DNA of 38,627 bases from Holophagaceae bacterium (GTDB lineage Bacteria; Acidobacteriota; Holophagae; Holophagales; Holophagaceae). The stretch's first letter is position 1. Each line of letters opens with the position of its first letter. Shown here in pieces: positions 16,897 to 27,575 of this stretch. The stretch spans positions 1 through 38,627 of the forward strand of contig JAFNAB010000032.1 of the NCBI GenBank assembly GCA_017859955.1, given 5' to 3'. The translations under genes and the position numbers were made by a program. The notes under the pieces are model-generated. The model was not told where the DNA came from. It made no database searches and saw only the letters and a program-made list of their open reading frames with translations.

Positions 16897-18717
16897 ATGA
16901 CTCCCATCGATAAGATCCGCAATATCGCCATCATCGCCCACGTGGACCACGGCAAGACCACGCTGGTGGATGCCCTCTTCAAGGGCGCCCACATGTTCCG
17001 GGACAATCAGCGGGTCCAGGAACGCGCCATGGACTCCAATGATCAGGAACGTGAGCGCGGCATCACCATCCTGGCCAAGACCACTGCTCTGCACTGGGGC
17101 GGCTACCGCTTCAACATCGTGGACACCCCCGGTCACGCCGACTTCGGCGGCGAAGTTGAGCGGGTGCTCTCCATGGTGGACTCGGTGCTCCTGGTGGTGG
17201 ATGCCTTCGACGGCCCCATGCCCCAGACCAAGTTTGTGACCCGCAAGGCCCTGGCCCTGGGTCTGCGTCCCATTGTCGTCATCAACAAGGTGGATCGCCC
17301 CGGCGCCCGGCCCCACTGGGCTCAGGACCAGGTTTTCGACCTCCTCATCGAGCTGGGCGCCACCGACGAGCAGCTGGACTTCCCCTGTGTCTTCGCCTCC
17401 GCCAAGGAAGGCTACGCCATGATGGACGTCAATGATGCGTCCGACACCATGGATCCCCTCTTCGACGCCATCGTGAAGAACTGCCCCAAGCCCACCGGCA
17501 GCGCCGAGGCCCCCCTGCAGATGCTCCTGACCCTCATGGACTGGAGCGACTTCGTGGGCCAGATCGGCATCGGCCGCATCGTCAATGGCACCCTCAAGGT
17601 CGGTGAGACCGTCTCCCTCGTGAAGCGTGACGGCAGCATTCAGCAGCACCGGGTGACCCAGCTCTACGGTTTTGAAGGCCTGCAGCGCATCGCGGCCACC
17701 GAGGCCGCCGCCGGTGAGATCATCGCCCTGGCCGGTATCCCCGATATCCGGGTGGGTGAGACCATCGCCAGCCTGGAGAATCCCCAGCCTCTCCCCTACG
17801 TGGAAATCGACGAGCCCACCATCTCCATGATGTTCATGGTGAACAACGGTCCCTTCGCCGGTCAGGACGGCAAGCTGGTTCAGAGCCGCCGCATCCGCGA
17901 GCGTCTGACCAAGGAGCTGCAGTTCAACGTGGCCCTGCGGGTGGAAGACACCGAGAGCCCCGACTCCTGGAAGGTCAGCGGCCGTGGCGAGCTTCATCTC
18001 TCCGTGCTCATCGAGACCATGCGTCGTGAGGGCTTCGAGCTCTGCGTCAGCCGCCCCGAAGTGATCATCCACACGGATCCTGTGACCGGTGAGAAGCAGG
18101 AACCCTACGAGGACGTGACCATCGACGTGCCCGAGGCCACCATGGGTGTGGTCATGGAGCAGATGGGTCTTCGCAAGGCCGAGATGCAGGACATGGGCAA
18201 CGAGGGCGGGCGTGTTCGCCTGCACTTCAAGATCCCCAGCCGTGGCCTCATCGGCTACCGCTCCCAGCTCATGACCGACTCCCGTGGTGAGGGCATCATC
18301 AACACCCTCTTCAGCCACTACGGCCCCTACAAGGGTGAGCTGCCCGGCCGCAAGAACGGCGTGCTCATCTGCATGGAACAGTGCGAGTCCGTGGGCTTTG
18401 CCCTCATGAACCTGGAGGAGCGTGGCGTCATCTTCATCCATCCCCAGACCAAGTGCTACGAGGGCATGATCGTGGGCGAGCACGCCCGCGAGAACGACCT
18501 GGTGGTGAACGTTGCGAAGGGTAAGAAGCTGAGCAACATGCGCACGACTTCCAGCGATGAGGCCACCCGTCTCACGCCTCCCCGGGAGTACACGCTGGAG
18601 CAGGCCCTTGAGTACATCGAGTCCGATGAGCTGGTGGAAGTGACCCCGAGCTACATCCGTATGCGTAAGCGTGTGCTGGACGAGAACGAGCGCAAGCGGG
18701 CCGAGCGCAGGGGGTAA
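16897..18717 (+). CDS. typA: Ribosome-associated GTPase TypA/BipA
   Basis: Translational GTPase that binds the 70S ribosome and supports 50S assembly and stress adaptation, 606 aa, the usual length. G-domain motifs near the N-terminus: G1 AHVDHGKTT, switch I with RERGITI, G3 DTPGHADF, and G4 [11 protein letters not shown]-Tu-like domain II, EF-G-like domains III and V and the TypA-specific C-terminal domain follow ([18 protein letters not shown], then [16 protein letters not shown]). The ATG at 16897 is preceded by AGGA; in-frame sequence further upstream is not family-like. Its codon use is strongly biased to C/T-ending codons, as expected for a highly expressed gene. Followed by the GC-rich tandem array. 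Confidence 0.95.
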   Translation: MTPIDKIRNIAIIAHVDHGKTTLVDALFKGAHMFRDNQRVQERAMDSNDQERERGITILAKTTALHWGGYRFNIVDTPGHADFGGEVERVLSMVDSVLLVVDAFDGPMPQTKFVTRKALALGLRPIVVINKVDRPGARPHWAQDQVFDLLIELGATDEQLDFPCVFASAKEGYAMMDVNDASDTMDPLFDAIVKNCPKPTGSAEAPLQMLLTLMDWSDFVGQIGIGRIVNGTLKVGETVSLVKRDGSIQQHRVTQLYGFEGLQRIAATEAAAGEIIALAGIPDIRVGETIASLENPQPLPYVEIDEPTISMMFMVNNGPFAGQDGKLVQSRRIRERLTKELQFNVALRVEDTESPDSWKVSGRGELHLSVLIETMRREGFELCVSRPEVIIHTDPVTGEKQEPYEDVTIDVPEATMGVVMEQMGLRKAEMQDMGNEGGRVRLHFKIPSRGLIGYRSQLMTDSRGEGIINTLFSHYGPYKGELPGRKNGVLICMEQCESVGFALMNLEERGVIFIHPQTKCYEGMIVGEHARENDLVVNVAKGKKLSNMRTTSSDEATRLTPPREYTLEQALEYIESDELVEVTPSYIRMRKRVLDENERKRAERRG

Positions 18718-18718
18718 T

Positions 18719-18952
18719 ACTATTCCGGGGGACCGCCCGGCCGCTCCGCGGCCTCTGCGTCCCCCGGACCCCGCTCCTCGCCCGGCGGAGCCGGGCTCCT
18801 CGCCGAGACTATTCCGGGTGACCACCCGGCCGCTCCGGGCCTCTGCGTCCCCCGGACCCCGCTCCTCGCCGAGACTATTCCGGGTGACCACCCGGCCGCT
18901 CCGCGGCCTCTGCGTCCCCCGGACCCCGCTCATCGCCGAGACTATTCCGGGT
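18719..18952. repeat. GC-rich tandem array, three units plus a partial
   Basis: Three direct repeats each beginning ACTATTCCGGG: 18719-18807 (89 bp), 18808-18873 (66 bp) and 18874-18940 (67 bp), then a 12-bp start of a fourth. Each contains CTCTGCGTCCCCCGG. Units 1 and 3 can fold a 6-bp GGCCGC-TCC-GCGGCC hairpin; unit 1 has an extra CCCGGC-GGA-GCCGGG hairpin (18781-18795) that units 2 and 3 lack. The array lies between convergent typA and the PilZ/receiver gene and contains the latter's stop codon (18942-18944) in the partial unit. A diverged copy lies inside nifE at about 28279-28362. Confidence 0.9.
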
Positions 18953-20249
18953 GCAACTGGAGCAGGTGGCTCACGACACTTTTGAGTTCTCCATCATAAT
19001 CCGTCGGTTTCGCCTGGACATGGGCGATGCCGGCGGATTTGGCCATCAGGGTGGTCTTTACGCCGGGGCTGTCCGAAAGCATGACCACCGGGGTCCCTTC
19101 CCAGTCGCCCTGGCTGCGAAGCCTCGATAGGAAGTCCCGGGCCTCGGTGTTTCCGATCTGCTGCTCGATGATGACGAGATCGGGGGGGAGCTTCCGGCAG
19201 GCCTGGAAGGCCTCGATGAGGTTGCCCGCTTCCAGAACGCTTGTGTAGCCGTCCACGAACAGGGTGCCGGACATCATCGCCCTGTCCATGTCGTCTTTAG
19301 CGACGACCAGAATGCGTTTGCCCCGTTTCCGGATGGCCAGGAGCCTTTGGTGGTGGTCCTGGAGGATGGGTGTGGAGTCTTCAGCTTCTTCTGGCTCCTG
19401 GGGGAGGAGTTCATCCTCCTCTTCGATTGGGTCGGGAGTGGCATCCTCCAGGGGATCGATGTGGAACTCAGCCCAGCGTCGCTTGACGGGGAAGCCCCGC
19501 CCGAACCTGGGGAGGCGTCGGGTCATGATCTGCTCGAGGATGATTTGTTCGGCCTCCCCCACGCAGTCGAGTTTCATCCCCATCAAAACCCCTCCTGGGG
19601 TTGTGGAAATGTGGGCCACAGTGGCGCCGCATTCAATGGTGGGAGTCTGGGGAAGGTTCTGGATCCGGACCAGGGGAAGACTCCTCCCCACTGGGAACAG
19701 GTCTGCATTTACCGGGAGTTTCCGGTCTTCGCGGATGGATATGGCCCGCTCAATCTTCATGCACAGGCCTTCCATGCTCAGGTTGACCAGGCTTCCGGAT
19801 ACGCCAACTCCGTCGAAGATGCCTTCCAGGACGGTTGCCGACGCTTTTTCCCGGTGACTGAATCGCGTCCTCAGCTTGCAACGCCGCTCGGCGTGCTGGA
19901 CTTGTTCCGGTACCTGGAAGCAGGCCTTCAGATATGCGTCGCGTGTCTTGAACTGGATCTGGGATCGGAACCTCTGTCCGTCAATCATGAAGACCATCTC
20001 CATGACGCATGCGCTGATAATATCTCCAGGTATGGAACGCTGAATGGCTAGAATGAAATTTACATCATCATCTCTTAGCGCATCGACCCTGGCCGTTGTC
20101 GGCGATATATCCCCTTTCTTCATCCATAGCTGAATTGGTGTCCTGAGGCGAATAAGCTCCTCGAGATAGGCCAATATGGTGGGGCGATCCCGGAGTACAG
20201 GTTCACCCGCCTCTTCCTCCCTGGATTTGATAAATCCAAGCAATGCCAT
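18942..20249 (-). CDS. PilZ-domain protein with C-terminal receiver domain (Glu at the acceptor site)
   Basis: A 435-aa protein of three parts. Residues 20-115 resemble the YcgR N-terminal domain. Residues 120-245 look like a PilZ c-di-GMP-binding domain, with ERRCKLRTR as the Arg motif and NLSMEG in place of DxSxxG. After an acidic linker (265-295, rich in E and P) comes a CheY-like receiver (312-435) with the acidic pocket DD at 319-320, S392 and K414. The phosphoacceptor position is Glu (E362 in PDLVIIEQQ), so normal phosphorylation is unlikely and the domain may be locked in one state. A role in c-di-GMP control of surface motility is inferred from domains and from the nearby pilT-type gene. 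The C-terminus ends in the tandem array. Confidence 0.8.
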   Translation of the reverse strand: MALLGFIKSREEEAGEPVLRDRPTILAYLEELIRLRTPIQLWMKKGDISPTTARVDALRDDDVNFILAIQRSIPGDIISACVMEMVFMIDGQRFRSQIQFKTRDAYLKACFQVPEQVQHAERRCKLRTRFSHREKASATVLEGIFDGVGVSGSLVNLSMEGLCMKIERAISIREDRKLPVNADLFPVGRSLPLVRIQNLPQTPTIECGATVAHISTTPGGVLMGMKLDCVGEAEQIILEQIMTRRLPRFGRGFPVKRRWAEFHIDPLEDATPDPIEEEDELLPQEPEEAEDSTPILQDHHQRLLAIRKRGKRILVVAKDDMDRAMMSGTLFVDGYTSVLEAGNLIEAFQACRKLPPDLVIIEQQIGNTEARDFLSRLRSQGDWEGTPVVMLSDSPGVKTTLMAKSAGIAHVQAKPTDYDGELKSVVSHLLQLHPE

Positions 20250-20453
20250 GGCTCACCGATGAATGAATTTGGTACATCGTATGGGATATGTAATGGTTTT
20301 GCATTAAATGATTTTATTTGAGGTGCGGGCTCATGACCCTTAGTGCCAAAATTGTCATTTGCGTAAGTCGATACCTACAAAAATGTATCTTATGTCTAGG
20401 TTTCATTGCTGGCGATTGGTTTTAATTGTTGATATTTAATTACTTGTAATCAA

Positions 20454-20469
20454 TGGCACCAATCCTGCT
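20454..20469 (+). promoter_or_regulatory. Sigma-54 (-24/-12) promoter candidate for nifA
   Basis: TGGCACC-AATC-CTGCT matches the RpoN consensus TGGCACG-N4-TTGCW at both invariant dinucleotides (GG and GC with correct spacing) and at most flanking bases. The expected start of transcription, about 12 nt past the GC, is near 20480, leaving only about 11 nt before the ATG at 20491. No perfect TGT-N10-ACA site is found in the 200 bp upstream, so the activator is uncertain. Confidence 0.55.
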
Positions 20470-20490
20470 GAAATCCCGGTCGGGGGATTC

Positions 20491-22041
20491 ATGGCCAGGG
20501 TTTTCAGTGATACGCACATGCTGGAGCTGGAGGCGCTCCATGCCATTTCCCGGCTCCTCTCGGCCACATCCCTTCAGCGCGAAACGCTGAGGGAGATCCT
20601 CCGGGTCCTGGAGGACCGGCTGAATCTTACCCGCGGTACTGTGACGCTCTTGACCATGGATGACGCAGAGCTTGTGGTGGAGGCTGTCGGGGAGGCGGAC
20701 GTTACGCCCGAGCAGATGGCGGCCACCTACCGGGAAGGGGAGGGCATCCTTGGTCATGTTCTGGCAACGGGGCGATCGGAAGTCGTGCCCATCGTCTCCC
20801 GGGAGCCCCGCTTTCAGGACAGGATTCATCGAAGAAAAGGGAAGGGCGAGTTCAGCTTCATCTGTGTGCCGATCCTATTGGGGAGCGAGGTCCTCGGCAC
20901 CCTTTCCTGCGACCTGATGTTCAATGCCAAGTTCGATCTGGGCAATGCTGAACGTTTTTTGGGAATCGTGGCCAGCATGATCGCGGGCGATGTTCAGAAC
21001 CGCAGGGTGCTGCGTCTTCAGCGGGAAGCGCTGGAAAGCGAGAATCGGCGTCTCAAGGAAGCCCTGATCTGCGACTACCATCCCGAGCACATCATCGGCA
21101 ATGCCCGTGAGATGAAGGAGGTCTATCGCAAGATCAAGCAGGTGGCCTCCTCAGATACCACCGTGCTCATCCGGGGAGAATCGGGTACCGGGAAGGAGCT
21201 GGTGGCCTCGGCTCTCCACTACAGCGGGGCGAGGTCTGATGGTCCCCTGGTCAAGGTCAACTGCGCGGCCCTGAGCGAGAATCTCCTGGAGAGCGAACTT
21301 TTCGGCCACGAGAAGGGGGCCTTCACCGGTGCCTACCAATCCCGTAAGGGCCGCATCGAGGAGGCGGAGGGCGGCACCCTTTTTCTGGATGAGATCGGCG
21401 AGTTCTCCCCCCTGACTCAGGTCAAGCTGCTTCGGGTCATCCAGGAGCGGGAGTTTGAAAGCGTCGGCAGCAGCCGCACCAAGCGGGCCAATGTGCGCAT
21501 CCTGTGCGCCACCAACCGGGATCTGGAGGCGGCGGTGGTTGACGGAAGCTTCCGAAGGGACTTCTACTACCGCATCAATGTCTTTCCCATCTTTCTGCCC
21601 CCGCTGAGGATCCGGAAGAGTGACATCCTGCTTCTTGCGAACCATTTCGTCCGGAAATACGGAGAACGCTTGGGGAAGCCCATTCATCGCATCAGCACCC
21701 CCGCCATCAACATGCTTCTCTCCTATCACTGGCCCGGCAACGTGCGGGAACTCGAGAACTGCCTGGAGCACGCCGCCCTGGTCTGTAATGGGGAGGTCAT
21801 CCATGGGCACGATCTCCCCCCGACGCTCCAGATGCCTGAGGTCTCGGAAAGGCTAGTACAGACCAGCAATCTCAAGCAGCGGGTGGCCATTCTGGAGAAG
21901 GAGATCATTATCGATGCCCTGAAGCGCACCAACGGCAAGGTGGTGGACGTTGCTCAGGAACTCGGGATTACGGATCGCATGGTGCGCTACAAGATCAACA
22001 ATCTGGGGATTGATGTAAAGGCGATTACCCGGAATCCCTGA
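20491..22041 (+). CDS. nifA: NifA-type sigma-54-dependent transcriptional activator
   Basis: Enhancer-binding protein, 516 aa, expected to switch on the nif genes with sigma-54. An N-terminal GAF domain (about 15-170) is followed by a short coiled segment. The AAA+ domain (about 200-430) has Walker A GESGTGKE (229-236), the sigma-54-contact loop GAFTGA (276-281) and Walker B GGTLFLDE (294-301). A Fis-type helix-turn-helix lies near residues 480-512 ([20 protein letters not shown]). The Cys-rich linker motif of oxygen-sensitive alpha-proteobacterial NifA is absent. It lies 503 bp upstream of nifH, whose leader holds a NifA site. The start has GGGGGA a few bases upstream. Confidence 0.88.
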   Translation: MARVFSDTHMLELEALHAISRLLSATSLQRETLREILRVLEDRLNLTRGTVTLLTMDDAELVVEAVGEADVTPEQMAATYREGEGILGHVLATGRSEVVPIVSREPRFQDRIHRRKGKGEFSFICVPILLGSEVLGTLSCDLMFNAKFDLGNAERFLGIVASMIAGDVQNRRVLRLQREALESENRRLKEALICDYHPEHIIGNAREMKEVYRKIKQVASSDTTVLIRGESGTGKELVASALHYSGARSDGPLVKVNCAALSENLLESELFGHEKGAFTGAYQSRKGRIEEAEGGTLFLDEIGEFSPLTQVKLLRVIQEREFESVGSSRTKRANVRILCATNRDLEAAVVDGSFRRDFYYRINVFPIFLPPLRIRKSDILLLANHFVRKYGERLGKPIHRISTPAINMLLSYHWPGNVRELENCLEHAALVCNGEVIHGHDLPPTLQMPEVSERLVQTSNLKQRVAILEKEIIIDALKRTNGKVVDVAQELGITDRMVRYKINNLGIDVKAITRNP

Positions 22042-22077
22042 TGCTTCATCCTGGGCAGTTATGGGGGTGGACCCAAT

Positions 22078-22108
22078 GCACTGGCAGTGCTGAGGGGCTG
22101 CCCCTTTT
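22078..22108 (+). terminator. Possible weak terminator after nifA
   Basis: Two small dyads follow the nifA stop: GCACTG-G-CAGTGC (22078-22090), then AGGGG-CTG-CCCCT (22093-22105) running into TTTT. The second stem is only 5 bp, so termination may be weak. Confidence 0.35.
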
Positions 22109-22370
22109 GGCTTGCGTGGCGAAATATCCAGCCTTCATTGAATGCTGGTCCGGGTGGGATGTTGCCCTTTCTCGGGGGTAAGCAGGCTTCGGTCATGGGG
22201 TGAGGGTTGAAGATGGTTAAAACATTAAAAACTCCCAATGAGCGAAGGGAGGGGGAGAGTTACTCCTGTGTTGATCGGGGTTGGGATCGGGGCGGAAAAA
22301 TATTTCCTTTGGCCCACTGGGGCGACATAAATTTCCAAAAGATTACAACAAGAATAATAACAGTAGATAG

Positions 22371-23369
<999 letters not shown>

Positions 23370-23385
23370 GGACATGATTTTCATC

Positions 23386-23459
23386 TTTTATCCTGGCCAT
23401 CCTGTAAATCCTGTTTCAAAAAGCTATTCAACAGGATGGATAGGATATATAGGATAAAA
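23386..23459. repeat. Periodic palindrome in the nifH-nifI1 spacer
   Basis: Two 30-nt arms (23386-23415 and 23430-23459) are imperfect reverse complements around a 14-nt loop. The left arm repeats ATCCTG every 9 nt (ATCCTGGCC, ATCCTGTAA, ATCCTG). A further lone ATCCTGTAAAT occurs after it, near 23477. No T-run follows the hairpin, so it does not look like an ordinary terminator. Confidence 0.85.
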
Positions 23460-23501
23460 ACTAAAACAATAATTTAATCCTGTAAATGCTTAGGAGAAAT
23501 C

Positions 23502-23855
23502 ATGTTGATGATCCGTTCCATCATCCGCCCCGAGAAGGTGGATGCTGTCCTCGCCGCTCTCATGGAAGCTGGCTTCCCTGCGGTGACCAAGATGAATGTT
23601 GTCGGCCGCGGCAAGCAGCGCGGTATCAAGATCGGCGAAATCGTCTATGACGAGATCCCCAAGGAACTCCTGATCACCGTCGTTGCCGACAAGGACAAGG
23701 ACCTGGTGATCAAGACCATCACCCAGGCTGCCCGCACCGGCTCCAAGGGTTCCTTCGGCGATGGCAAGATCTTCGTCTCCCCCGTGGAGGAGGTCTACAC
23801 CGTGTCCTCTGGCCTGAAGGAGACCGGGGCCGCCCTCTCGGAGGTCGGCGTATGA
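23502..23855 (+). CDS. nifI1: Nitrogenase-regulating PII-like protein NifI1
   Basis: GlnB-family protein, 117 aa. With NifI2 it forms a complex that binds dinitrogenase and blocks its interaction with NifH when ammonium is plentiful; 2-oxoglutarate and ATP relieve this (known from methanogens). It starts MLMIRSIIRPEKVDAVLAAL, with the PII-like VVGRGKQRGIKIGE before the T-loop and GDGKIFVSPVEEVYTV in the C-terminal half. The start has AGGAGA at a good distance. It overlaps nifI2 by ATGA, and the position between nifH and nifD is the classic location. Confidence 0.93.
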   Translation: MLMIRSIIRPEKVDAVLAALMEAGFPAVTKMNVVGRGKQRGIKIGEIVYDEIPKELLITVVADKDKDLVIKTITQAARTGSKGSFGDGKIFVSPVEEVYTVSSGLKETGAALSEVGV

Positions 23856-24232
23856 AAGAGGTCATGGCAGTTGTCCGCATGAATATGATGAACAAAACCA
23901 AGCGCGCCCTCGCGGATGCTGGCATCAGTTCCATGATGGCCAAGGACGCCCTGGGTCGCGGCAAGGGCCTGGTGGACTTCAAGCTTCTGGAAGGTGCCGA
24001 AAAGGGCTACGAAGAGGCCATTGCCCAGCTGGGTCAGAGTCAGCGCCTCATCCCCAAGCGCGTCATCAACGTGATCGTTCCGGATGAACTGGTGTCCAAG
24101 ACGGTGGAAACCATCATGGCTGCCAACCAGACCGGCAAGCCCGGCGACGGCAAGATCTTCGTCATGCCGATCCTGGATGCCTGTCGCATCCGGGTCAGCG
24201 AGCCCGGCGAGAGCGTCCTCGACGAGGCGTAG
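23852..24232 (+). CDS. nifI2: Nitrogenase-regulating PII-like protein NifI2
   Basis: Partner of NifI1, 126 aa, also GlnB-like: MKEVMAVVRMNMMNKTKRAL opening, ALGRGKGLVDFK before a T-loop longer than in NifI1, and GDGKIFVMPILDACRIR near the end. The ATGA overlap with nifI1 suggests coupled translation at equal amounts. It is followed by a 247-bp spacer with a long palindrome before nifD. The pair implies post-translational nitrogenase switch-off by NifI rather than by DraT/DraG, although the latter could exist elsewhere. Confidence 0.93.
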   Translation: MKEVMAVVRMNMMNKTKRALADAGISSMMAKDALGRGKGLVDFKLLEGAEKGYEEAIAQLGQSQRLIPKRVINVIVPDELVSKTVETIMAANQTGKPGDGKIFVMPILDACRIRVSEPGESVLDEA

Positions 24233-24250
24233 AGATAAAAACAACTGAGT

Positions 24251-24437
24251 CAACACAGAGGGCACGGAGAAAGAAAAAGAGAGGGCACAGAGGAAAAACA
24301 TCAAGAGCAGAGGCTTGGTTTCGATCCGGCATTACCTGTTGGCTCTTGATCCTTGCCCCTCGGGTGGAAGAGCCCCTTTCGTTTTTCTTGTTTTTCCTCT
24401 GTGCCCTCTCTTTTGAACCTCTGTGCCCTCTGTGTTG
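24251..24437. repeat. Periodic palindrome in the nifI2-nifD spacer (CACAGAG type)
   Basis: The left arm (24251-24298) and right arm (24391-24437) are nearly perfect reverse complements over 47-48 nt. Their core word CACAGAG recurs at 9-nt spacing (AACACAGAGGGCACAGAGG in the reverse complement of the right arm). The roughly 90-nt loop contains its own dyad, TCAAGAGC/GCTCTTGA (24301-24308 and 24342-24349). The same element recurs in the nifB-ferredoxin spacer. Confidence 0.9.
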
Positions 24438-24479
24438 ATCAGTTTGTCTTTTGAATCGAATTCATTATCAGGAGTCACC

Positions 24480-26126
24480 ATGCCCTCGAAGCTTACACCC
24501 GAGGAACTGAAGCAGGAGCTGCTCAAGGCTTATCCTGCCAAGGTCGCCCGGAAGCGCGAAAAGCAGATCATCATCAACAAGCACAAGGATGAGACGTCGG
24601 CCAACGGCCTGCCCACCACCACTGAAGTCCTGGCCAACGCGCGCACCATCCCGGGCATCCTCAGCATGCGCGGCTGTGCCTACGCCGGGTGCAAGGGCGT
24701 GGTGCTCGGTCCCACCCGCGACATCCTCCACATCGTCCACGGCCCCATCGGCTGCAGCTACTATGCCTGGCTGACCCGCCGCAATCAGACCCGCCCCGTG
24801 TCCGATGAAGATCCCAACTTCATGACCTACTGCTTCTCCACGGACATGCAGGAAGAGGACATCATCTACGGTGGCGAAAAGAAGCTGAAGAAGGCCATCG
24901 ACGAGGCCATCGCCATCTTCAAGCCCAAGGCCCTGGACATCTTCTCCACCTGCCCCGTGGGTCTCATCGGTGACGACGTCCACGCCGTCGCCCGAGAGAT
25001 GGAAGCCAAGTATCCCGACGTCAACATCTTCGGGTTCAGCTGTGAGGGCTACAAGGGCGTCTCCCAGTCCGCCGGCCACCACATCGCCAACAACAAGGTC
25101 TTCACGGACGTCCTCGGTCTGGGCGACCTCAAGAAGCCCGGCAAGTATCGGGTGAACCTCCTGGGCGAGTACAACATCGGTGGGGACGCCTTCGAACTCG
25201 AGCGGGTCTTCGAGAAGTGCGGTATCACCCTGCAGGCCACCTTCAGCGGCAACTCGACCTACGAGGAATTCACCTCAGCCCACAACGTGGATCTGAACCT
25301 AGTCATGTGCCATCGCTCCATCAACTACATGGCCGACATGATGGAAACCAAGTACGGGATCCCCTGGTTCAAGGTGAACTTCATCGGGGCCGAGGCCAGC
25401 GCCAAGTCCCTGCGCAAGATCGCCCAGTACTACGGCGACCAGGAACTCATCGATCGCGTTGAGGCCGTCATCGCCGAGGAAATGCCCGCCATCGAGGCGG
25501 CCAAGGCTATCCACCGTCCCTCCCTGGAAGGCAAGACGGCTGTCCTCTTCGTGGGCGGCTCCCGGGCCCACCACTACCAGGAACTCTTCCACGAGCTGGG
25601 CATGGAGACCATCAGCGCCGGCTACGAGTTCGCTCACCGGGACGACTACGAAGGTCGCCACGTCATCCCCAGCATCAAGGTCGACGCCGATAGCCGCAAC
25701 ATCGAGGAAATCGAGGTCCACCCCGATGCCGAGCTCTACAAGGAGCGCGTGACCCCGGAGCGCAAGGCCGAACTGCTGGCCATGGGCATCGAGATGAACG
25801 GCTACGAAGGCATGATGCCCGAAATGAAGGAAGGCGCCCTCATCATCGACGACCTCAACCACCACGAGGCCGAGGTCCTGATCGAGAAGGTCAAGCCCGC
25901 GATCTTCGGTGCCGGCGTCAAAGAGAAATACGTCATCCAGAAGAGCGGCGTGCCCCTCAAGCAGCTCCACAGCTACGACTACAGCGGCCCCTACGCCGGT
26001 TTCAAGGGTGCCATCAACTTCTACGCCGAGATTGACCGCCTGGTGAACGCAAGCTGCTGGGGTTTGGTCAAGGCCCCCTGGCAGTCCAGCCCCGAGCTGA
26101 GCGCCTCCTACGCCTACGTCGGTTGA
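24480..26126 (+). CDS. nifD: Nitrogenase MoFe protein alpha chain
   Basis: Carries the FeMo cofactor site and half of the P-cluster, 548 aa. P-cluster ligands: Cys66 (RGCAYAGC), Cys92 (PIGCSYYAW) and Cys158 (STCPVGLIGDD). FeMo-co ligands: Cys277 (VMCHRSINYM) and His497 (KQLHSYDYSGPYAGFKG). The substrate-channel His is at residue 200 (VSQSAGHH). An insertion of about 50 residues around 400-455 (VDADSRNIEEIEVHPDAELY onward) is the kind seen in clostridial and related NifD. The ATG at 24480 has GGAG 5 bases upstream; in-frame sequence before it reads into the palindrome. nifK follows after 13 nt. Confidence 0.98.
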   Translation: MPSKLTPEELKQELLKAYPAKVARKREKQIIINKHKDETSANGLPTTTEVLANARTIPGILSMRGCAYAGCKGVVLGPTRDILHIVHGPIGCSYYAWLTRRNQTRPVSDEDPNFMTYCFSTDMQEEDIIYGGEKKLKKAIDEAIAIFKPKALDIFSTCPVGLIGDDVHAVAREMEAKYPDVNIFGFSCEGYKGVSQSAGHHIANNKVFTDVLGLGDLKKPGKYRVNLLGEYNIGGDAFELERVFEKCGITLQATFSGNSTYEEFTSAHNVDLNLVMCHRSINYMADMMETKYGIPWFKVNFIGAEASAKSLRKIAQYYGDQELIDRVEAVIAEEMPAIEAAKAIHRPSLEGKTAVLFVGGSRAHHYQELFHELGMETISAGYEFAHRDDYEGRHVIPSIKVDADSRNIEEIEVHPDAELYKERVTPERKAELLAMGIEMNGYEGMMPEMKEGALIIDDLNHHEAEVLIEKVKPAIFGAGVKEKYVIQKSGVPLKQLHSYDYSGPYAGFKGAINFYAEIDRLVNASCWGLVKAPWQSSPELSASYAYVG

Positions 26127-26139
26127 GAACGGAGATCCC

Positions 26140-27522
26140 ATGCTACTGAGACATACCACTGCTGAATCGATCGTCGAGCGCGAAGCGCTGACCATCAACC
26201 CCGCCAAGACCTGCCAGCCCATCGGCGCCATGTATGCCGCCCTGGGCATCCACAAGTGCCTGCCCCACAGCCACGGCTCCCAGGGTTGCTGTTCCTATCA
26301 CCGCAGCATGCTGACCCGGCACTTCAAAGAGCCCGTGATGGCCGCCACCTCCGCCTTCACGGAAGGTGCCTCGGTCTTCGGTGGCCAGGCCAACCTGGTG
26401 GAAGCCCTGGGGAACATCTTCACCATCTACAACCCTGACGTGGTGGCCATCCACACGACCTGCCTCTCCGAGACCATCGGTGACGACTGCGGCCAGATTG
26501 CTTCCAAGGCCCAGGAATCCGGCAAGATCCCCGCCGGCAAGGTGGTCATCAACACCAGCACCCCCAGCTATGTCGGCAGCCACATCACCGGCTTCTCCAA
26601 CATGGTCAAGAGCATGGTGACCTCCCTCTCCGAGAGCACCAAGCCCGGCAAGGACAATGTCGTCAACATCATTCCCGGCTTCGTGGATCCCTCCGATATG
26701 GAAGAGATCAAGCGCCTGGCCGGTGAGCTGGGGGTGAAGACCATCCTCTTCCCCGACACCAGCAATGTGGTGAACACCCCCATGACCGGCAAGTTCCACA
26801 TGTATCCTGCCGGTGGCACCACCATCGAGGATCTGAAGGCCACGGGCGACAGCAAGGCCACCCTGGCCCTGGGACCCAGCGCCTCCGGCGCCGCCGCCAA
26901 GGCCCTCGATACCAAGTGCAAAGTGCCCTGCTTCGATCTGGAACTCCCCATCGGGCTCCAGGCCACGGACCGCTTCATCGACACCCTGCGCCGCGTCGCT
27001 GGGGTCACGGTGCCCGAGAGCCTGAACCGCGAACGCGGTCAGCTCCTGGACATGATGACCGACATGCACCAGTACACCTACGGTCGCAAGGTCGCCATCG
27101 CCGGGGACCCCGATCACCTGGTTTCCCTAGTGGAGTTCCTGGTCAGCCTGGACATGAAGCCCATCCACATCGTGACCGGGACCCCCGGCAAGAAGATCGC
27201 TCCCCGCTTCCAGGCCTCCCTGGACAAGGTCGGCCGTCCCGTGAACCTCAAGGTGCCCGGCGATCTCTTCCACCTCCACCAGTGGATCAAGCAGGAGCCC
27301 GTGGATCTGATCCTCGGCAACACCCACTGCAAGTACATTGCCCGCGATGAGAAGACTCCCCTGGTCCGCGTTGGCTTCCCCATCATCGATCGGGTCGGCC
27401 ACCAGTACATGCCCACCCTGGGCTACAAGGGCGCCATCCGCCTCCTCGAGAAGATCCTCGGCGCCATCATGGACCGCCAGGACGCCGAGGCCCCCGAAGA
27501 GAGCTTCGAACTCGTGATGTAG
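26140..27522 (+). CDS. nifK: Nitrogenase MoFe protein beta chain
   Basis: Completes the P-cluster and the alpha2beta2 tetramer, 460 aa. P-cluster Cys25 (KTCQPIGAM), Cys50 (GSQGCCSYHRS) and Cys108 (TTCLSETIGDD) are present. The N-terminus is short, without the roughly 50-residue extension of the Azotobacter form, as in clostridial NifK. GGAG precedes the ATG. It is followed by a 202-bp spacer with a GC-rich palindrome before nifE, so nifDK forms its own module. Confidence 0.98.
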   Translation: MLLRHTTAESIVEREALTINPAKTCQPIGAMYAALGIHKCLPHSHGSQGCCSYHRSMLTRHFKEPVMAATSAFTEGASVFGGQANLVEALGNIFTIYNPDVVAIHTTCLSETIGDDCGQIASKAQESGKIPAGKVVINTSTPSYVGSHITGFSNMVKSMVTSLSESTKPGKDNVVNIIPGFVDPSDMEEIKRLAGELGVKTILFPDTSNVVNTPMTGKFHMYPAGGTTIEDLKATGDSKATLALGPSASGAAAKALDTKCKVPCFDLELPIGLQATDRFIDTLRRVAGVTVPESLNRERGQLLDMMTDMHQYTYGRKVAIAGDPDHLVSLVEFLVSLDMKPIHIVTGTPGKKIAPRFQASLDKVGRPVNLKVPGDLFHLHQWIKQEPVDLILGNTHCKYIARDEKTPLVRVGFPIIDRVGHQYMPTLGYKGAIRLLEKILGAIMDRQDAEAPEESFELVM

Positions 27523-27575
27523 AAGAACACGGAGTTAATGCAGAGAACTCTGAGGAAAGTGCTTAACACCTAGCT

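Noticed and set aside
18719..18952. CRISPR array
   Set aside because: Repeats are contiguous 66-89 bp units with no unique spacers, and no cas genes are near.
20335..20360. Minus-strand sigma-54 site (TGGCACT) upstream of the PilZ gene
   Set aside because: No GC at the -12 position.
23386..23459. Ordinary rho-independent terminator after nifH
   Set aside because: Arms are periodic and AT-rich, the stem is interrupted and no T-run follows; the same plan recurs in four other spacers.
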